A DNA stretch of 64,000 nt from assembly GCA_014323675.1 (NCBI GenBank), contig JACONN010000006.1, positions 124,001-188,000 on the forward strand, read 5' to 3'. The stretch comes from Hormoscilla sp. GM7CHS1pb. GTDB lineage: Bacteria; Cyanobacteriota; Cyanobacteriia; Cyanobacteriales; Desertifilaceae. Position numbers and translations under genes: made by a program. Of this stretch, positions 48,301 through 57,341 are shown piece by piece; the stretch's first letter is position 1; every line of letters starts with the position of its first letter. The notes under the pieces were generated by a model that was not told the origin of the DNA, searched no databases, and was given only the letters and a program-made list of their open reading frames with translations.

Positions 48301-49400
48301 CAATGCCGGACAATTGCGTGATTTGGGTAGCTCGTAATATTACAGAGCGCAAGCGGATGATTGATGCCATGCAGGAAGCGGAGGAGAAGTACCGCAGTAT
48401 TTTTGAGAATGCGGCGGAAGGCATTTATCAGTCTACACCGGACGGGCGCTACCTGAGTGTCAATCCGGCCCTAGCACGGATGTTTGGCTATTCCTCGCCA
48501 GAGGAACTGATGAGTCACCTGACTAATGTCGAACAGCAACTATATGTAGACCCAAACCGTAGGATGGAATTTATTACTGCTTTGGAACAAGATGATGCGG
48601 TGTCCCATTTTGAATCTCAGGTCTATCGCCAAGATGGCAACATTATCTGGACTTCTGAGAATGCTCGTACTGTTCGCGACGAGCAAGGAAAACTGCTTTA
48701 CTATGAAGGCACTGTTGAAGATATCACTGAGCGCAAGCGCGCAGAAGAGGCTTTGCTGGCAGAACAGGAAAAGTCCGAGCGCTTGTTACTGAATATTTTA
48801 CCCCATCCGATCGCGCAACGATTAAAACAAGACCAACATGCTATTGCGGAGCGCTTTGATGACGTCAGCATTATGTTTGCGGACATTGTTGACTTTACCG
48901 GTCTTTCCGCCCAGATCTCTCCCACAAGATTGGTATGCCAACTGAATGAAATCTTCTCTGCCTTCGACCAACTGGCTCTCGCCCATGGTTTGGAGAAAAT
49001 TAAGACTATCGGAGATGCCTATATGGTCGCAGGCGGTCTCCCTACCCCCAGGCCAGACCACCCACAGGCGATCGCCGAGATGGCATTGGACATGCAGCGG
49101 AAAATCACTCAGTTTAAGCGGGATGATGGCAAACCTTTTCACATCCGCATTGGCATCAATACAGGACCAGTTGTAGCTGGCGTGATTGGGCTGAAAAAGT
49201 TTGCCTACGATTTGTGGGGCGATGCTGTTAATGTTGCTAGTCGCATGGAATCTCACGGTTCTGTAGGCGGCATTCAAGTAACTGCTGCTACTTACGATCG
49301 CTTAAAGTCCCAATTCTTATTTAAGGAACGGGCGGCGATCGATGTTAAGGGCAAGGGCAAAATGAACACCTATTGGCTCATAGGGAGAAAGGTGAAATAA
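45387..49400 (+). CDS. UrtA-like sensor / multi-PAS / adenylate cyclase fusion
   Basis: 1337 residues. Residues 1-340 are a type 1 periplasmic-binding-like domain of the urea/amide family (EINETGGVLGHKIEPVIADG, FYTGACANQQVEPAIAWLL, SAMEAAYTQIYLWKGA). Coiled-coil linkers and PAS domains follow; two PAS units (about 445-550 and 560-660) are nearly identical, a recent tandem duplication of about 310 bp. The C-terminal class III cyclase has VSIMFADIVDFTGLSAQI, GDAYMVAGGLP and DLWGDAVNVASRMES. An in-frame TAG at 45363 interrupts homologous upstream sequence (VERVAVAILHSL, normally followed by SGT). Either the N-terminus is lost or translation begins at 45387. No signal peptide or membrane helix is visible, so it may sense amides in the cytoplasm. 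Confidence 0.85.
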   Translation: MLEAQLMAIAEINETGGVLGHKIEPVIADGVSDPDRFEQKARKIIAENQITTLFGCSTSASPKRLLPVAEEFNAQLWYPLQYEGLECSPNIFYTGACANQQVEPAIAWLLQHQRKRFYLLGADNVFSHRASKIIKSRLPQQGGTVVGEAYIPDKAVDFAETIAHIKHTQPDAIVLTLSGESNQAFYRQYFESGMTGAEIEIVACNVSAAELSEIGEYAQGTYVSASYLPCLDIPSNRKFVNNFQRRYGTKRVISSAMEAAYTQIYLWKGAVELAESFEADRVRVAALGTSFLAPSGLVTIEANHHVARTNRIGRIMPTGKVEIVFSSDRPIKPLPWLGVEQSNLDATLRTEVCSEDLPASLQTSEKSDGGKLRALFVARDITELCLPGSPNSDGRHSSKEAEEALQAANAALEDKVQERTAALKESNDQLVAEIVKHQQAENALRAAKDQLEAVLAAVPGIVSWISSDLRYLGVNRHLANMFGLPPEAFVGKDIGFLGTSNEFKEFVRSFFASPQQDAFREISAVVKGEKRNSLIVAQKYDGDRAAFTVGIDITDRKRAEEDLRATKEQLEAVLAAVPGTVSWISSDLRYLGVNRHLANMFDLPPEAFVGKDIGFLGTSNEFKEFVRSFFASPKQDAFREISAVVRGSERNYLIVAQKYDGDRALFTVGIDITDRKRAESDLRQAEARYRHLFENTVEGIFQTTPDGHYLSANPALARIYGYESPEQLIANITSIQEHFYLDPDRRSEFIQLLQSSDGVMSFESQIKHRDGRLTWISENARAVLDDNSNLLYYEGTVEDITERKQAELALQRANDALEIRVSERTAALRESNHQLRIEIAERQRMEAALRVSEAELRALFAAMTDIITVFDASGRYIKIVSTNSEVLYSPKAERLGKTVYEVLPAEQADFFVRNIQHVLNTGQTVNLEYRDPLEDSQGQYARSRSVFADESPIAKSISSNSQEVWFSASVSPMPDNCVIWVARNITERKRMIDAMQEAEEKYRSIFENAAEGIYQSTPDGRYLSVNPALARMFGYSSPEELMSHLTNVEQQLYVDPNRRMEFITALEQDDAVSHFESQVYRQDGNIIWTSENARTVRDEQGKLLYYEGTVEDITERKRAEEALLAEQEKSERLLLNILPHPIAQRLKQDQHAIAERFDDVSIMFADIVDFTGLSAQISPTRLVCQLNEIFSAFDQLALAHGLEKIKTIGDAYMVAGGLPTPRPDHPQAIAEMALDMQRKITQFKRDDGKPFHIRIGINTGPVVAGVIGLKKFAYDLWGDAVNVASRMESHGSVGGIQVTAATYDRLKSQFLFKERAAIDVKGKGKMNTYWLIGRKVK

Positions 49401-50190
49401 CCATGCCCACTCTACTTCGCTGTCAGACCGCTGAGGGTTCAAACCCCCGCGCGTTACCGGGAGCCAGGTTTCGAGGCGCCAAGTCGGTTTTAACCGACTA
49501 AGCAATTCAAAATTCTCTCATTCAAAATTCAAAAAGGGAAACGCCATCGATAACAAGGAGTTCAGCTTTTCGACCTATGCAATTTAAATGTGCGACAGAC
49601 TAATACCATAGTTAAACTAATTGTAGCATTCCTTGAGGCAATACATCCTAGATTTTGCACGCTAAATATTACATTAATAATACATCTGTCTTCTCAACTC
49701 TTACACTATCACAAATAAGGGCAAATCTCGCGACACAAACTCCCTTAAAATACCCAAAAAAATTATGCCAAACGACCTTCCGGTTTCGCCGGTGTCTTCA
49801 GCGGTTTAATCAATTCATACTGGTCTGGGGTCAGATTGCTGGAGTAGGCTTTAGTCATGGCTCACATGGGGCTATTGCTTTGTGTATCTTTAGCATAAAC
49901 CATGTGGGCTTTTTTACTACCATTTTCACTTTTAAAACAGCCTCTAAGATGATTCGGCCTTGCGCATTTTGGGGATGATACCAGCCAAGGGTTGAAAATT
50001 AGCGCAGCGTGTTCCCAGGCGGGAGCCTCTTAACGAGGAAAATTGAAAGTTGTTCATATAAATCTATCTATGAAAGTTATGACTATTTGAATTCCCTGTC
50101 AACAATTAACAATTAATAACCCCTATCATCCCGTGGTTGTGCAACGCCAAATAATTTTTACTGGCGATTGCTTGCGGAAATATTTGTTTA
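49401..50190. other. Intergenic region, no gene seen
   Basis: Includes GGTTCAAACCCCC at 49437 (T-arm-like only) and one end of the GTGCAACGCC repeat family at 50121-50150. No frame resembles a protein family. Confidence 0.4.
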
Positions 50191-50562
50191 TATGGAGCAG
50201 TATAAACTAGCTCAATATTTTCGAGCCGTGGCAGTTTTTGCCAGTCGGAGTTGCGATCCGGTGTGCCGCACCAGTATCAGCTGTTTGAAAGAAGCGAAGT
50301 GGCCGAATCAATTCCATTGCTGACGCGGGTGTATTTAGATGAACTGTCTCCACTGGCTAACTTATCTCTAGTATTGGGAATGGTGAGGCTAGTGGTAGAG
50401 GATGAGGATACGGCGGTGTCGGAAGTTTGGCAATTAATCCAACAAGCGCAGCGTTCTCTTGCCGATGAGGCTTTCAAGGAAAAGGTTGTAGGATTGATAG
50501 AGACGATCGTCGTCTATAAGTTACAGGAGTTGACACGTCGATATCTCTGGGATCTTAAGTAA
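50191..50562 (+). pseudogene. Rpn-family nuclease/putative transposase relic
   Basis: An N-terminal stretch (YFRAVAVFASRSCDP) in one frame is followed by YQLFERSEVAESIPL, VYLDELSPL and a C-terminal AFKEKVVGLIETIVVYKL in another. This is the C-terminal half of Rpn (PD-(D/E)XK) proteins common in cyanobacteria. The catalytic N-terminal domain is absent. Confidence 0.65.
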
Positions 50563-50579
50563 ACTAAGGGAAGACGAGA

Positions 50580-51018
50580 ATGTTCTACAGGGGGATGAGC
50601 GATCGGGTCTATCAAGCATTAGACGCCACAACTGGTCTCAGAAGCAGTCACGCACCATCTGGAGTCAACATGTTGAGCGATCGAGGTCAGTTTGTCTATT
50701 CTCATGCCTCGGCAGAGGGAGGACATCGCCCTTCTATAACGGTAATGATGAAGTCGGTGCTGTCTCTTCGCTATAGTCTAGTATCTCTTTAAACTTCCGC
50801 GATTGTTGCTGACGGTAATGGGTAGAGATGGGGCAGAGGGGATGCAGGCGATCGCCAGTGCAGGAGGTTTCACCATTGCCCAGGACGAAGAAACATGCGT
50901 GGTGTTTGGCATGCCCAAAGAGGCGATCGGGTGGGGTCCAGAAGATTCTGCCCATCAGCGCGATCGCGCTGCGCGCACGCTACGCGAACGCACCTCTGCT
51001 ATCGCGATTAATTGTTAA
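50580..51018 (+). pseudogene. cheB: CheB methylesterase relic
   Basis: First frame ends GGHRPSITVMMKSV; after a frame change near 50790 it resumes as LLTVMGRDGAEGMQAIASAG and FTIAQDEETCVVFGMPKEAI, the C-terminal catalytic motifs of CheB (glutamate methylesterase of chemotaxis). The active-site Ser/His region is missing. A REP palindrome (GCGCTGCGCGCACGCTACGC) overlaps its end. Confidence 0.8.
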
Positions 51019-51073
51019 TAGTTCGTAGTAATCACTTAGTGATTATCCTGAAGAATTGTGGAGGTAAAATTAA

Positions 51074-51638
51074 ATGGTACAGACATTATCAAAACCCTTG
51101 ACCTTAGAAGAGTTTCTGAAGCTACCAGAAACAAAACCCGCTAGTGAGTATATTGATGGTAAAATCATTCAGAAGCCCATGCCTCAAGGAAAAACATAGC
51201 ACAATTCAAGGTGAACTGGTTACGACTATCAACGCAGTGGTCAAGTCTCAGCGAATAGCACGCGCTTTTCCAGAACTGCGGTGTACCTTTGGTGGGCGAT
51301 CGACAGTTCCGGATGTATCTGTGTTTATTTGGCAGAGAATTACGCGCGATAACAATGGGGAAATTGCCAATGTTTTTCATGCCCATCCTGATTGGACAAT
51401 TGAGATATTGTCTCCTGAACAAAGCCCGCCTGCGCGATCAAAAATATTCGGCACTGTCTGAAATATGGAACAAAAATGGGTTGGTTAATCGATCCACGAG
51501 AGAAAACAGTTTTAGTCTATATTCCCAAACAAGAGATGGAAATGTATGATCAACCAGGCGATCGACTTCCCGTGCCATCATTTGCCAGTGAATACATGCT
51601 GACAGTGGGAGATTTGTTTGCTTGGCTATTAGAATAAA
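51074..51638 (+). pseudogene. Uma2-family endonuclease with frameshifts
   Basis: Starts ATG with GGAGGT upstream: VQTLSKPLTLEEFLKLPETK, ASEYIDGKIIQKPMP. An extra A in a run (near 51190) and a second indel near 51430 break the frame. The pieces continue AFPELRCTFGGRSTVPDVSV, PDWTIEILSPEQS, GTKMGWLIDPREKTVLVY and end SEYMLTVGDLFAWLLE. Complete in content, about 188 residues if repaired. Confidence 0.75.
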
Positions 51639-51694
51639 AGTTGGCAGTCAGCACTTTTAAGGATAGAATTGCTTAAGCTGTAAGGAGTAGATAC

Positions 51695-52477
51695 ATGGTG
51701 AACTCTCTTTCAACCGCTGCTGAAGTTCGATCGCGAGCTCGTTCGGGGGAATTGAGCGCTCCCACACCAGGTTTGGCTCCCGGATATGTCCAGGCCAATT
51801 TGGTCGTCTTACCCAAGTCCCTGGCATTTGACTTCCTGCTGTTCTGCCAGCGCAACCCTAAACCCTGCCCCGTGCTGGATGTCACCGATGTAGGCAACCC
51901 CGAACCGCGTCTCGTGGCCCCGGGATCGGATTTGAGAACTGACCTGCCGCGCTATCGCGTCTTCCAACAGGGAGAACTGATTGAGGAGACGACAGATATT
52001 CGCAAAATCTGGCGCGATGACCTGGTGGCCTTTTTAATCGGCTGCTCGTTTACCTTCGAGGCCGCCATGCTGAAAGCAGGGTTACCAGTTAGACACCTTG
52101 ATGAAGGCAAGAATGTGCCGATGTATCGCACTACGATTCCCTGTGTCTCCGCTGGAAGCTTCGCGGGACGGCTAGTGGTCTCCATGCGTCCGTTATCGCC
52201 AGCGCAAGCGATCCAGGCGGTCCAACTGACAACGCCCTATACCAAAGCCCATGGTGCGCCCGTGCATCTTGGGGATCCAGCCGCTATTGGCATCACCCAA
52301 CTAGATGCTCCTGATTTTGGCGATGCGGTTACCCTGCGCGATGGAGAAATCCCAGTGTTTTGGGCCTGTGGAGTGACCACGCAAGCTACCATCGGACAAA
52401 CCCAGCCAGAACTGGCAATTACCCATGCCCCAGGCCATATGTTCGTCACCGATCTCAAAGAGGATGCTATATTGTGA
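51695..52477 (+). CDS. DUF1445 putative hydro-lyase
   Basis: 260 residues, intact. RSRARSGELSAPTPGLAPGY at the N-terminus, LPRYRVFQQGE, FLIGCSFTFEAAMLKAGLPV and a C-terminal GCGVTTQ/ITHAPGHMFVTD match the D-glutamate cyclase-like/DUF1445 family. Reaction unknown in cyanobacteria. AAGGAGTAG precedes the ATG. Confidence 0.88.
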   Translation: MVNSLSTAAEVRSRARSGELSAPTPGLAPGYVQANLVVLPKSLAFDFLLFCQRNPKPCPVLDVTDVGNPEPRLVAPGSDLRTDLPRYRVFQQGELIEETTDIRKIWRDDLVAFLIGCSFTFEAAMLKAGLPVRHLDEGKNVPMYRTTIPCVSAGSFAGRLVVSMRPLSPAQAIQAVQLTTPYTKAHGAPVHLGDPAAIGITQLDAPDFGDAVTLRDGEIPVFWACGVTTQATIGQTQPELAITHAPGHMFVTDLKEDAIL

Positions 52478-52576
52478 GGTGGGTTGTCAGGTATCAGATG
52501 AGGGGGAAGTTTATTGGTTCTTTGCGATCGCTCTTGCTGTGCGCTCATCTTAGTTAATATTCCTACCCAACCACTC

Positions 52577-52676
52577 GCCGGGTTTCTGCGATCGCGACCA
52601 GACGAGAAACTGGGTTTCTCAGACAATTTTACATCCGTGGGTGATATCTGGTCAAAGAAACCCGGTTTCTGGCATG
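52577..52676. repeat. AAACCCGGTTTCT repeat pair
   Basis: CCGGGTTTCTGCGATCGCG, GAGAAACTGGGTTTCT and AAGAAACCCGGTTTCTGG lie between the hydro-lyase and antitoxin genes; family also at 18100, 21355, 53430 and 58500. Confidence 0.65.
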
Positions 52677-52732
52677 GGGTTGAGACCACATGTTGCCTTG
52701 CTATAATAGAAAAAATACACCCATCGCTAACT

Positions 52733-53026
52733 ATGTCAACAGTCATTGATATTGGCACTTTAATCGACCGCCATCCTGGAATACATGGCGGTTGTCCGAT
52801 AATTGCGGGCACTGGAGTAACGGTGCGACGGATTGTTATTTGGTACCAACAAGGGTTAACTGCAGAAGAAATTGCAGATGAGATCGGTCATCTGACCTTA
52901 GGACAGGTTTATGCAGCCTTGACATATTACCATATGAACAAAAATGAAATTGATGCTGACATTGCCGCAGAGGAAGCAGAAGCCGATCGAATATATGCCT
53001 TACATAAAAGTGGAGAACTTTTATGA
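52733..53026 (+). CDS. DUF433 antitoxin
   Basis: 97 residues. HPGIHGGCPIIAGTGVTVRR, IVIWYQQGLTAEEIADE and TLGQVYAALTYYH are the DUF433 signature (a DNA-binding antitoxin family). Its stop overlaps the next gene's ATG (ATGA), the usual layout of DUF433/DUF5615 toxin-antitoxin pairs. Confidence 0.85.
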   Translation: MSTVIDIGTLIDRHPGIHGGCPIIAGTGVTVRRIVIWYQQGLTAEEIADEIGHLTLGQVYAALTYYHMNKNEIDADIAAEEAEADRIYALHKSGELL

Positions 53027-53389
53027 GCCAAATTAGATTATATGGATGAGGATTCAACTTCACGCTCTCTAAGGTTGGCTCTGCAAAATCGTGGTGTGGA
53101 TGTCATAACGACTTTGAATGTCAATAGATTGAAGTATCCTGATGAAGAACAGCTAAGATGGGCTACTGAGCAGGGTCGTGTCTTGTACAGTTCTAATATT
53201 AGAGATTTTTATCGTTTGCACACGACTTTTTTGCTCGAAGGTTGGGAACACTCAGGCATTATTCTGGTACAGCAACAGCGTTACTCGATCGGGGTCTTGA
53301 TGCGTGCTATATTGACGTTAATCGCGCGTCGGTCAGCAGCAGAAATGGTAAACCAGGTCGTGTTTATCCGTGATTGGATTGAACCATAA
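53023..53389 (+). CDS. DUF5615 PIN-like toxin, possible N-terminal frameshift
   Basis: The ATG at 53023 gives MSQIRLY, then a stop. The main frame begins MDEDSTSRSLRLALQNRGVD at 53042 and continues DEEQLRWATEQGRVLYSSN and DFYRLH, the PIN-like Mut7-C motif with acidic residues. The expected MSQIRLY-MDED junction is two bases short. Either a frameshift inactivates the toxin or translation starts at 53042. About 122 residues if repaired. Confidence 0.78.
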
Positions 53390-53427
53390 AAGCCCGATGG
53401 TCGCCATCGCCCCCGCCACCAGAGGAG

Positions 53428-53490
53428 AAACCGGGTTTCTGATATTCTTTGTGCATCGATCGCCTAACGGGTAAAAGAAACCCGGTTGAT
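53428..53490. repeat. AAACCCGGTT repeat pair
   Basis: GAAACCGGGTTTCTG and AAGAAACCCGGTTG flank about 30 bp downstream of the toxin gene. Confidence 0.6.
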
Positions 53491-53564
53491 GGCCACCGGT
53501 TGTCGCCGCCCCGCCCCACAAGCAAGGACTAAAGTCCTGACTACGAACAATTTACTCGCACAAT

Positions 53565-55388
53565 TTACTTAAAGTTAGTATCCCAGACAGAGAAGTAAAT
53601 GCGATCGCCATCTATTCTTCGGATGACGCCTTTTAAGTTTCTGCCTTTAAGGTCGTAGGAATCGGACTTACGCTGATGCACATTTTTGAGTTCCCTATTA
53701 ACCTTATTCCCAGGTGCGCCACTGCCAAGCAGCATCCCATTAACAACCGCGCTCATCGTCAATTTGTCTACGTATTGAGAAAAGAATACCTCGCTTTGGC
53801 GCACTTGTTCAGAATTGGGGTCAACTAAGTACCTTAAAGTTGTTTTCTCATCCACTGTCTGATAAATCAAAGCGCGGGTATTACCCTCACCAGCAGAGAT
53901 TTGAGTTGGCTGACCCAGATCCTCTATAATCTCACTTTCATCTATACCAATGAAATAGCCTCGCGCAACTTTGATTGTATTCGGGGCCGCTGATGGAATT
54001 TCTGGCAGTTCAGGTTTCTTGGGTGCAGGTCGTGAGGGAGTTTCTGGTAACTGGACTGGTTCTGAGGGAACCTGGGTGACGGGAGGAGAGGTAGGAGGTT
54101 TCGTTGATGGTTTTGGTTTTTGCGGTCGAGAAGTAGGCGGTCTTTTCGGGGGTTCCGGTTCTGATGTCGGAGGTGCTTCTGCTACCGGGGAAGCAGGAGA
54201 TTCGGGTTCCTCTGTCGGTTCCTCTGTCGGTTCCTCTGTCGGTTCTTCTGCTACGGGAGGAGTATCTTGGGCAGGTGTGACGGGCGTCCTATTAGATGGT
54301 GCGGGTCTTGGCGTAAGGACTTTGGGTTTAGGATCTTGAGGCTTGAACAAATTAACCGCAACCATGACCAGGAAGAGGCCGATCGCCACCATACCAGATA
54401 TCGGCAGCAGGCCAGGCCCTTTGCGAGAGGAACTTGAGGGTTTAGCATGGGAGACTGTCTGCGGTCCAGATTGGTGGTTGGCAAATCTGACAGTTGTAGC
54501 GCTTTCCGTAGCGTTTGACTCTTTTAGGCTAGCTGCTTCTTGGAGTGTTGGTATTTGGATTCTCGTCGCCCCTGCTGATGCATCGGCCAACAATTGCAGC
54601 CATGCATCAATAGTAGCAGGTCGATCGCCCGCTTCGACCGCCATCCCCTGCATCACCGCCTGAGAAACAGCCTCACTCAGCTGGGGTTGCAACTCCTTGG
54701 GGGACTGAAGGGGCTGGCGATCGCGCAAAGCAGCAGAGACGGGTGATTTTGCCGTCAAGATAGCATAGAGAGTAGCCGCCAAAGCATAAACATCGGTAGC
54801 GGGAGTGCGTTTGCCCTGGAGGAGATACTGCTCGATCGGGGCATAACCATCGGAAACGAAGCTAGTATGAGTCTGGGTAAAATTAGCTTCATACTTCCGG
54901 GCAATACCGAAATCAATCAGCACCACATCATCAGTGCCCTGGCGCAGCATAATATTATCGGGCTTCACATCCCGATGCAGCAAGCCATTTTCATGAACTA
55001 CCTGCAAGGCCGAACCAATCTGCTGGATGTATTGAATAGCCGTCGCTTCTGGTAGAGGATGGTTAGGAAACACCAGATTTCCCAAAGTTTGACCCTGAAT
55101 GTAATCCATCACCATGTAGGGAATGGCATCTTCAGAGAAAAAGTCACTGACGCGGACAATATGGGGATGGACAAATAAAGCTAAACGTCTGGCCTCATCC
55201 TGAAACTTGCGCTGGTACTCAGCAAATTTGGGATGCTGGCGCACAGACTCATTCAGAGTTTTAATTACCACCACCTGATTCAGGTAGTGATGAGTAGCTT
55301 TGAAGGTGACCCCAAAACCACCTTGCCCCAGTTGTCGATCGAGAGTATATTTGCCTCCCTGCAATGTTTTGCCAATCAGCCCGTCCAT
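53565..55388 (-). CDS. Serine/threonine protein kinase with single membrane span
   Basis: 607 residues. Hanks-type kinase domain at 1-270: GQGGFGVTF (P-loop), VVIKTL (Lys), LLHRDVKPDN (catalytic loop), IDFGIA (DFG) and SDGYAPIEQY. A membrane helix near 335-355 (GMVAIGLFLVMVAVNLF) is followed by a Pro/Glu-rich linker with four EPTE/EPTEEP units and a C-terminal 130-residue domain beginning IKVARGYFIGIDESEIIEDL, unassigned. A sensor-kinase-like layout with the C-terminal domain outside the membrane. Intact. Confidence 0.9.
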   Translation of the reverse strand: MDGLIGKTLQGGKYTLDRQLGQGGFGVTFKATHHYLNQVVVIKTLNESVRQHPKFAEYQRKFQDEARRLALFVHPHIVRVSDFFSEDAIPYMVMDYIQGQTLGNLVFPNHPLPEATAIQYIQQIGSALQVVHENGLLHRDVKPDNIMLRQGTDDVVLIDFGIARKYEANFTQTHTSFVSDGYAPIEQYLLQGKRTPATDVYALAATLYAILTAKSPVSAALRDRQPLQSPKELQPQLSEAVSQAVMQGMAVEAGDRPATIDAWLQLLADASAGATRIQIPTLQEAASLKESNATESATTVRFANHQSGPQTVSHAKPSSSSRKGPGLLPISGMVAIGLFLVMVAVNLFKPQDPKPKVLTPRPAPSNRTPVTPAQDTPPVAEEPTEEPTEEPTEEPESPASPVAEAPPTSEPEPPKRPPTSRPQKPKPSTKPPTSPPVTQVPSEPVQLPETPSRPAPKKPELPEIPSAAPNTIKVARGYFIGIDESEIIEDLGQPTQISAGEGNTRALIYQTVDEKTTLRYLVDPNSEQVRQSEVFFSQYVDKLTMSAVVNGMLLGSGAPGNKVNRELKNVHQRKSDSYDLKGRNLKGVIRRIDGDRIYFSVWDTNFK

Positions 55389-55578
55389 AGTTCCCCTAGA
55401 TTCATAGTACCTATAGCTTAGTTTAGCTCAAATCCACCATCTTCAGACAACCCAGTTGTCGATCGAGAGTATATTTGCCTCCCTGCAATGTTTTGCCAAT
55501 CAGCCCGTCCATAGTTTCCCTAGATTCATAGTACCTATAGCTTAGTTTAGCTCAAATCCACCATCTTCAGACAACCCC
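55331..55578. repeat. 124-bp tandem duplication of the kinase 5' end
   Basis: The kinase start, about 20 codons and about 60 bp of leader are repeated directly with a 124-bp period. The upstream copy has its own ATG but no remaining kinase, so two start regions exist in tandem. Confidence 0.85.
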
Positions 55579-55606
55579 CGATCGCGTAGCGTGCGCGCAG
55601 CGCAAT
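55578..55606. repeat. REP-like palindrome GCGTAGCGTGCGCGCAGCGC
   Basis: An identical copy lies at 56009-56037 inside an antitoxin-like pseudogene; variants at 30733 and 48209 (the latter within the cyclase frame) and 50970. Confidence 0.75.
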
Positions 55607-55785
55607 CGTCCAGCAGCCGACCCTAGCCATCTCCCACCGGTTGCGACCAGTCATAAACCTAGCGAGACCGAGATTACCACAGAACCCGCTGCACGTCATT
55701 ATTGCCAAAGATTTACTTTCCGACGAACCCAAGTCGCCTTATCCCAGTGCTATAATACTCGAAACAAGTTAAGTAAGGGCAAAAT

Positions 55786-56145
55786 ATGAGCACGACTACA
55801 GACATCCGCCAACGGGCGATCGAGTTAATTGAGCAATTACCGAACTCAAGGCTAACCGCAGCGATTAACTATCTGAAATCTCTGTCTCAATCTAGTTCTG
55901 AAGAAGCTGCGTTACTACAAATCATCCAGCGATGCGACCGCCCGACTTGTGCATCGTAGCCGTGACCTGACTGTCGAGGAGCAAAAACGCCTAGACGAAT
56001 TGCGCGTTCGATCGCGTAGCGTGCGCGCAGCGCAATCCGGAATGGTCAGAATTAACCGCAGCAGAATATCAATAATTCCCGATATACTAAGACTTGCGCG
56101 AACAGCAAAATATAGAGCGAATCGAAGATGAAATTGGCATAAATC
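55786..56145 (+). pseudogene. Small antitoxin-like gene disrupted by a REP element
   Basis: MSTTTDIRQRAIELIEQLPN and INYLKSLSQSSSEEAALLQI match cyanobacterial DUF2281-like or related antitoxins. The frame stops at 55959. Later frames give RDLTVEEQKRLDELR, then a REP copy, WSELTAAEYQ and DLREQQNIERIEDEIG. At least three breaks. Confidence 0.6.
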
Positions 56146-56166
56146 ATCAATACTGACTTAGCCACC

Positions 56167-56337
56167 TTGAATAACCAGTTAAATACTGATTCTATAGAGG
56201 AGTTAGCTAAATTCTGGGACAGTCACGATCTGACTGACTTTGAATACCAGTTACGAGAAGTAACAGATACCGTTTTTGAGAGGACAAATGTGGTACAAAT
56301 GCAACCCACAGAAGAGGATATATCCGATGATAAATGA
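56167..56337 (+). CDS. CopG-family antitoxin-like protein, short
   Basis: TTG start; NNQLNTDSIEELAKFWDSHD, LTDFEYQLREVTDTVFE match CopG-type antitoxins. 56 residues, lacking the usual C-terminal ribbon-helix-helix extension, so probably truncated. No toxin partner next to it. Confidence 0.5.
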   Translation: MNNQLNTDSIEELAKFWDSHDLTDFEYQLREVTDTVFERTNVVQMQPTEEDISDDK

Positions 56338-56551
56338 TAATATTTGGCAAGAACCTCGTCAACAGCTTTCTCACTGGCCTTAGGGGTGGTGTTCCCTTCG
56401 CTGCTGAACAGATTAACATCCCGGGCAGGCTTAGGGGCGATCGCCTCTACATATTGGCAAAAAGATGGCCGTCGCGGCGACGGCCAGAGCCGTGGTAACG
56501 AGGGTGCGGCGCGTTTTGATAGAATGAAATAGCCCTAAAAATGCTGCTCGT

Positions 56552-57043
56552 CTAACTCGGCAAAAACTTATTCACCTTATCCAAAATATTGTTAATCGAG
56601 CGTTTGAGCTGATTCTTGTTACTCCACTTTCCGAAAGCCTGTTCGTACTCTTCGGACGTCTCTTGATACAGATTCCAGACATTAAGGCAAAGCCCTAGTC
56701 CCCAAACTAATAAAATATATAGAGACCAGGAAATAGTGCCAGAAGTGAGGAAATTGAGCAGCAGCAAAAAAGTATTGACGATCAGATAGGTGCCAAACGT
56801 TTTCTGAAACATGCGGCGGCGGTAGAGATTAAACTCCTGCCGTTGTTGCAGTTCACCTCTGCGAGATAACCATTCCTGTTCGGCTAATTGGAGATTTTCC
56901 GGGGAAATATCTAACTCGGCAGCGATTTCCCAAAGCTGTTCCCGGGAAAAATCATCATTGTGAGCTTGACGGGCGATCGCCAACTGCAGAATTTGCTGGA
57001 GATATTCTTGGCGATAAGATGGGGGTGTTGGGGATACTGACAT
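56552..57043 (-). CDS. 2TM-domain membrane protein
   Basis: 163 residues from the ATG at 57043. N-terminal helical region (REQLWEIAAELDISPENL, a SHOCT-like helical pair), then the 2TM domain with two membrane helices (FGTYLIVNTFLLLLNFLTSG and SLYILLVWGLGLCLNVW). Function unknown. Confidence 0.7.
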   Translation of the reverse strand: MSVSPTPPSYRQEYLQQILQLAIARQAHNDDFSREQLWEIAAELDISPENLQLAEQEWLSRRGELQQRQEFNLYRRRMFQKTFGTYLIVNTFLLLLNFLTSGTISWSLYILLVWGLGLCLNVWNLYQETSEEYEQAFGKWSNKNQLKRSINNILDKVNKFLPS

Positions 57044-57341
57044 AATCAGACCTGTGATATGATAAGAGTGCATTAGCTCCCAAGGTAATTATAGCGGGAA
57101 AGGCAACAGGATTGTCAACTAGATTGTGCCCGAACTTTCGATGTACTCGGGGAGCGCTACTCGCCGTACCCCTTGTCGCACATCGACGTCACATAAGCGG
57201 GGGATATCGGGATTCTTGAAACCGAACTCCAGGGGTCGGATAATACCACCACCCAGAGATGAAAGCTGTTTTACATTTCGTTACAATAAAAACATCACGA
57301 GAGGGACAAGCCCCTCGCAGCTGAGAACAGAGGTAGAGAAA

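Noticed and set aside
49424..49455. tRNA gene (GGTTCAAACCCCC)
   Set aside because: Only a T-arm-like stem; no D-arm or acceptor pairing and no CCA-proximal end.
53971..54339. Plus-strand glycine-rich frame
   Set aside because: It is the antisense of the kinase's Pro/Glu-rich linker and shows repeat-driven composition only.
57126..57341. N-terminal extension of the M50 protease
   Set aside because: The 72 upstream codons are not hydrophobic or conserved, while the ATG at 57342 has a Shine-Dalgarno and starts the conserved sequence.
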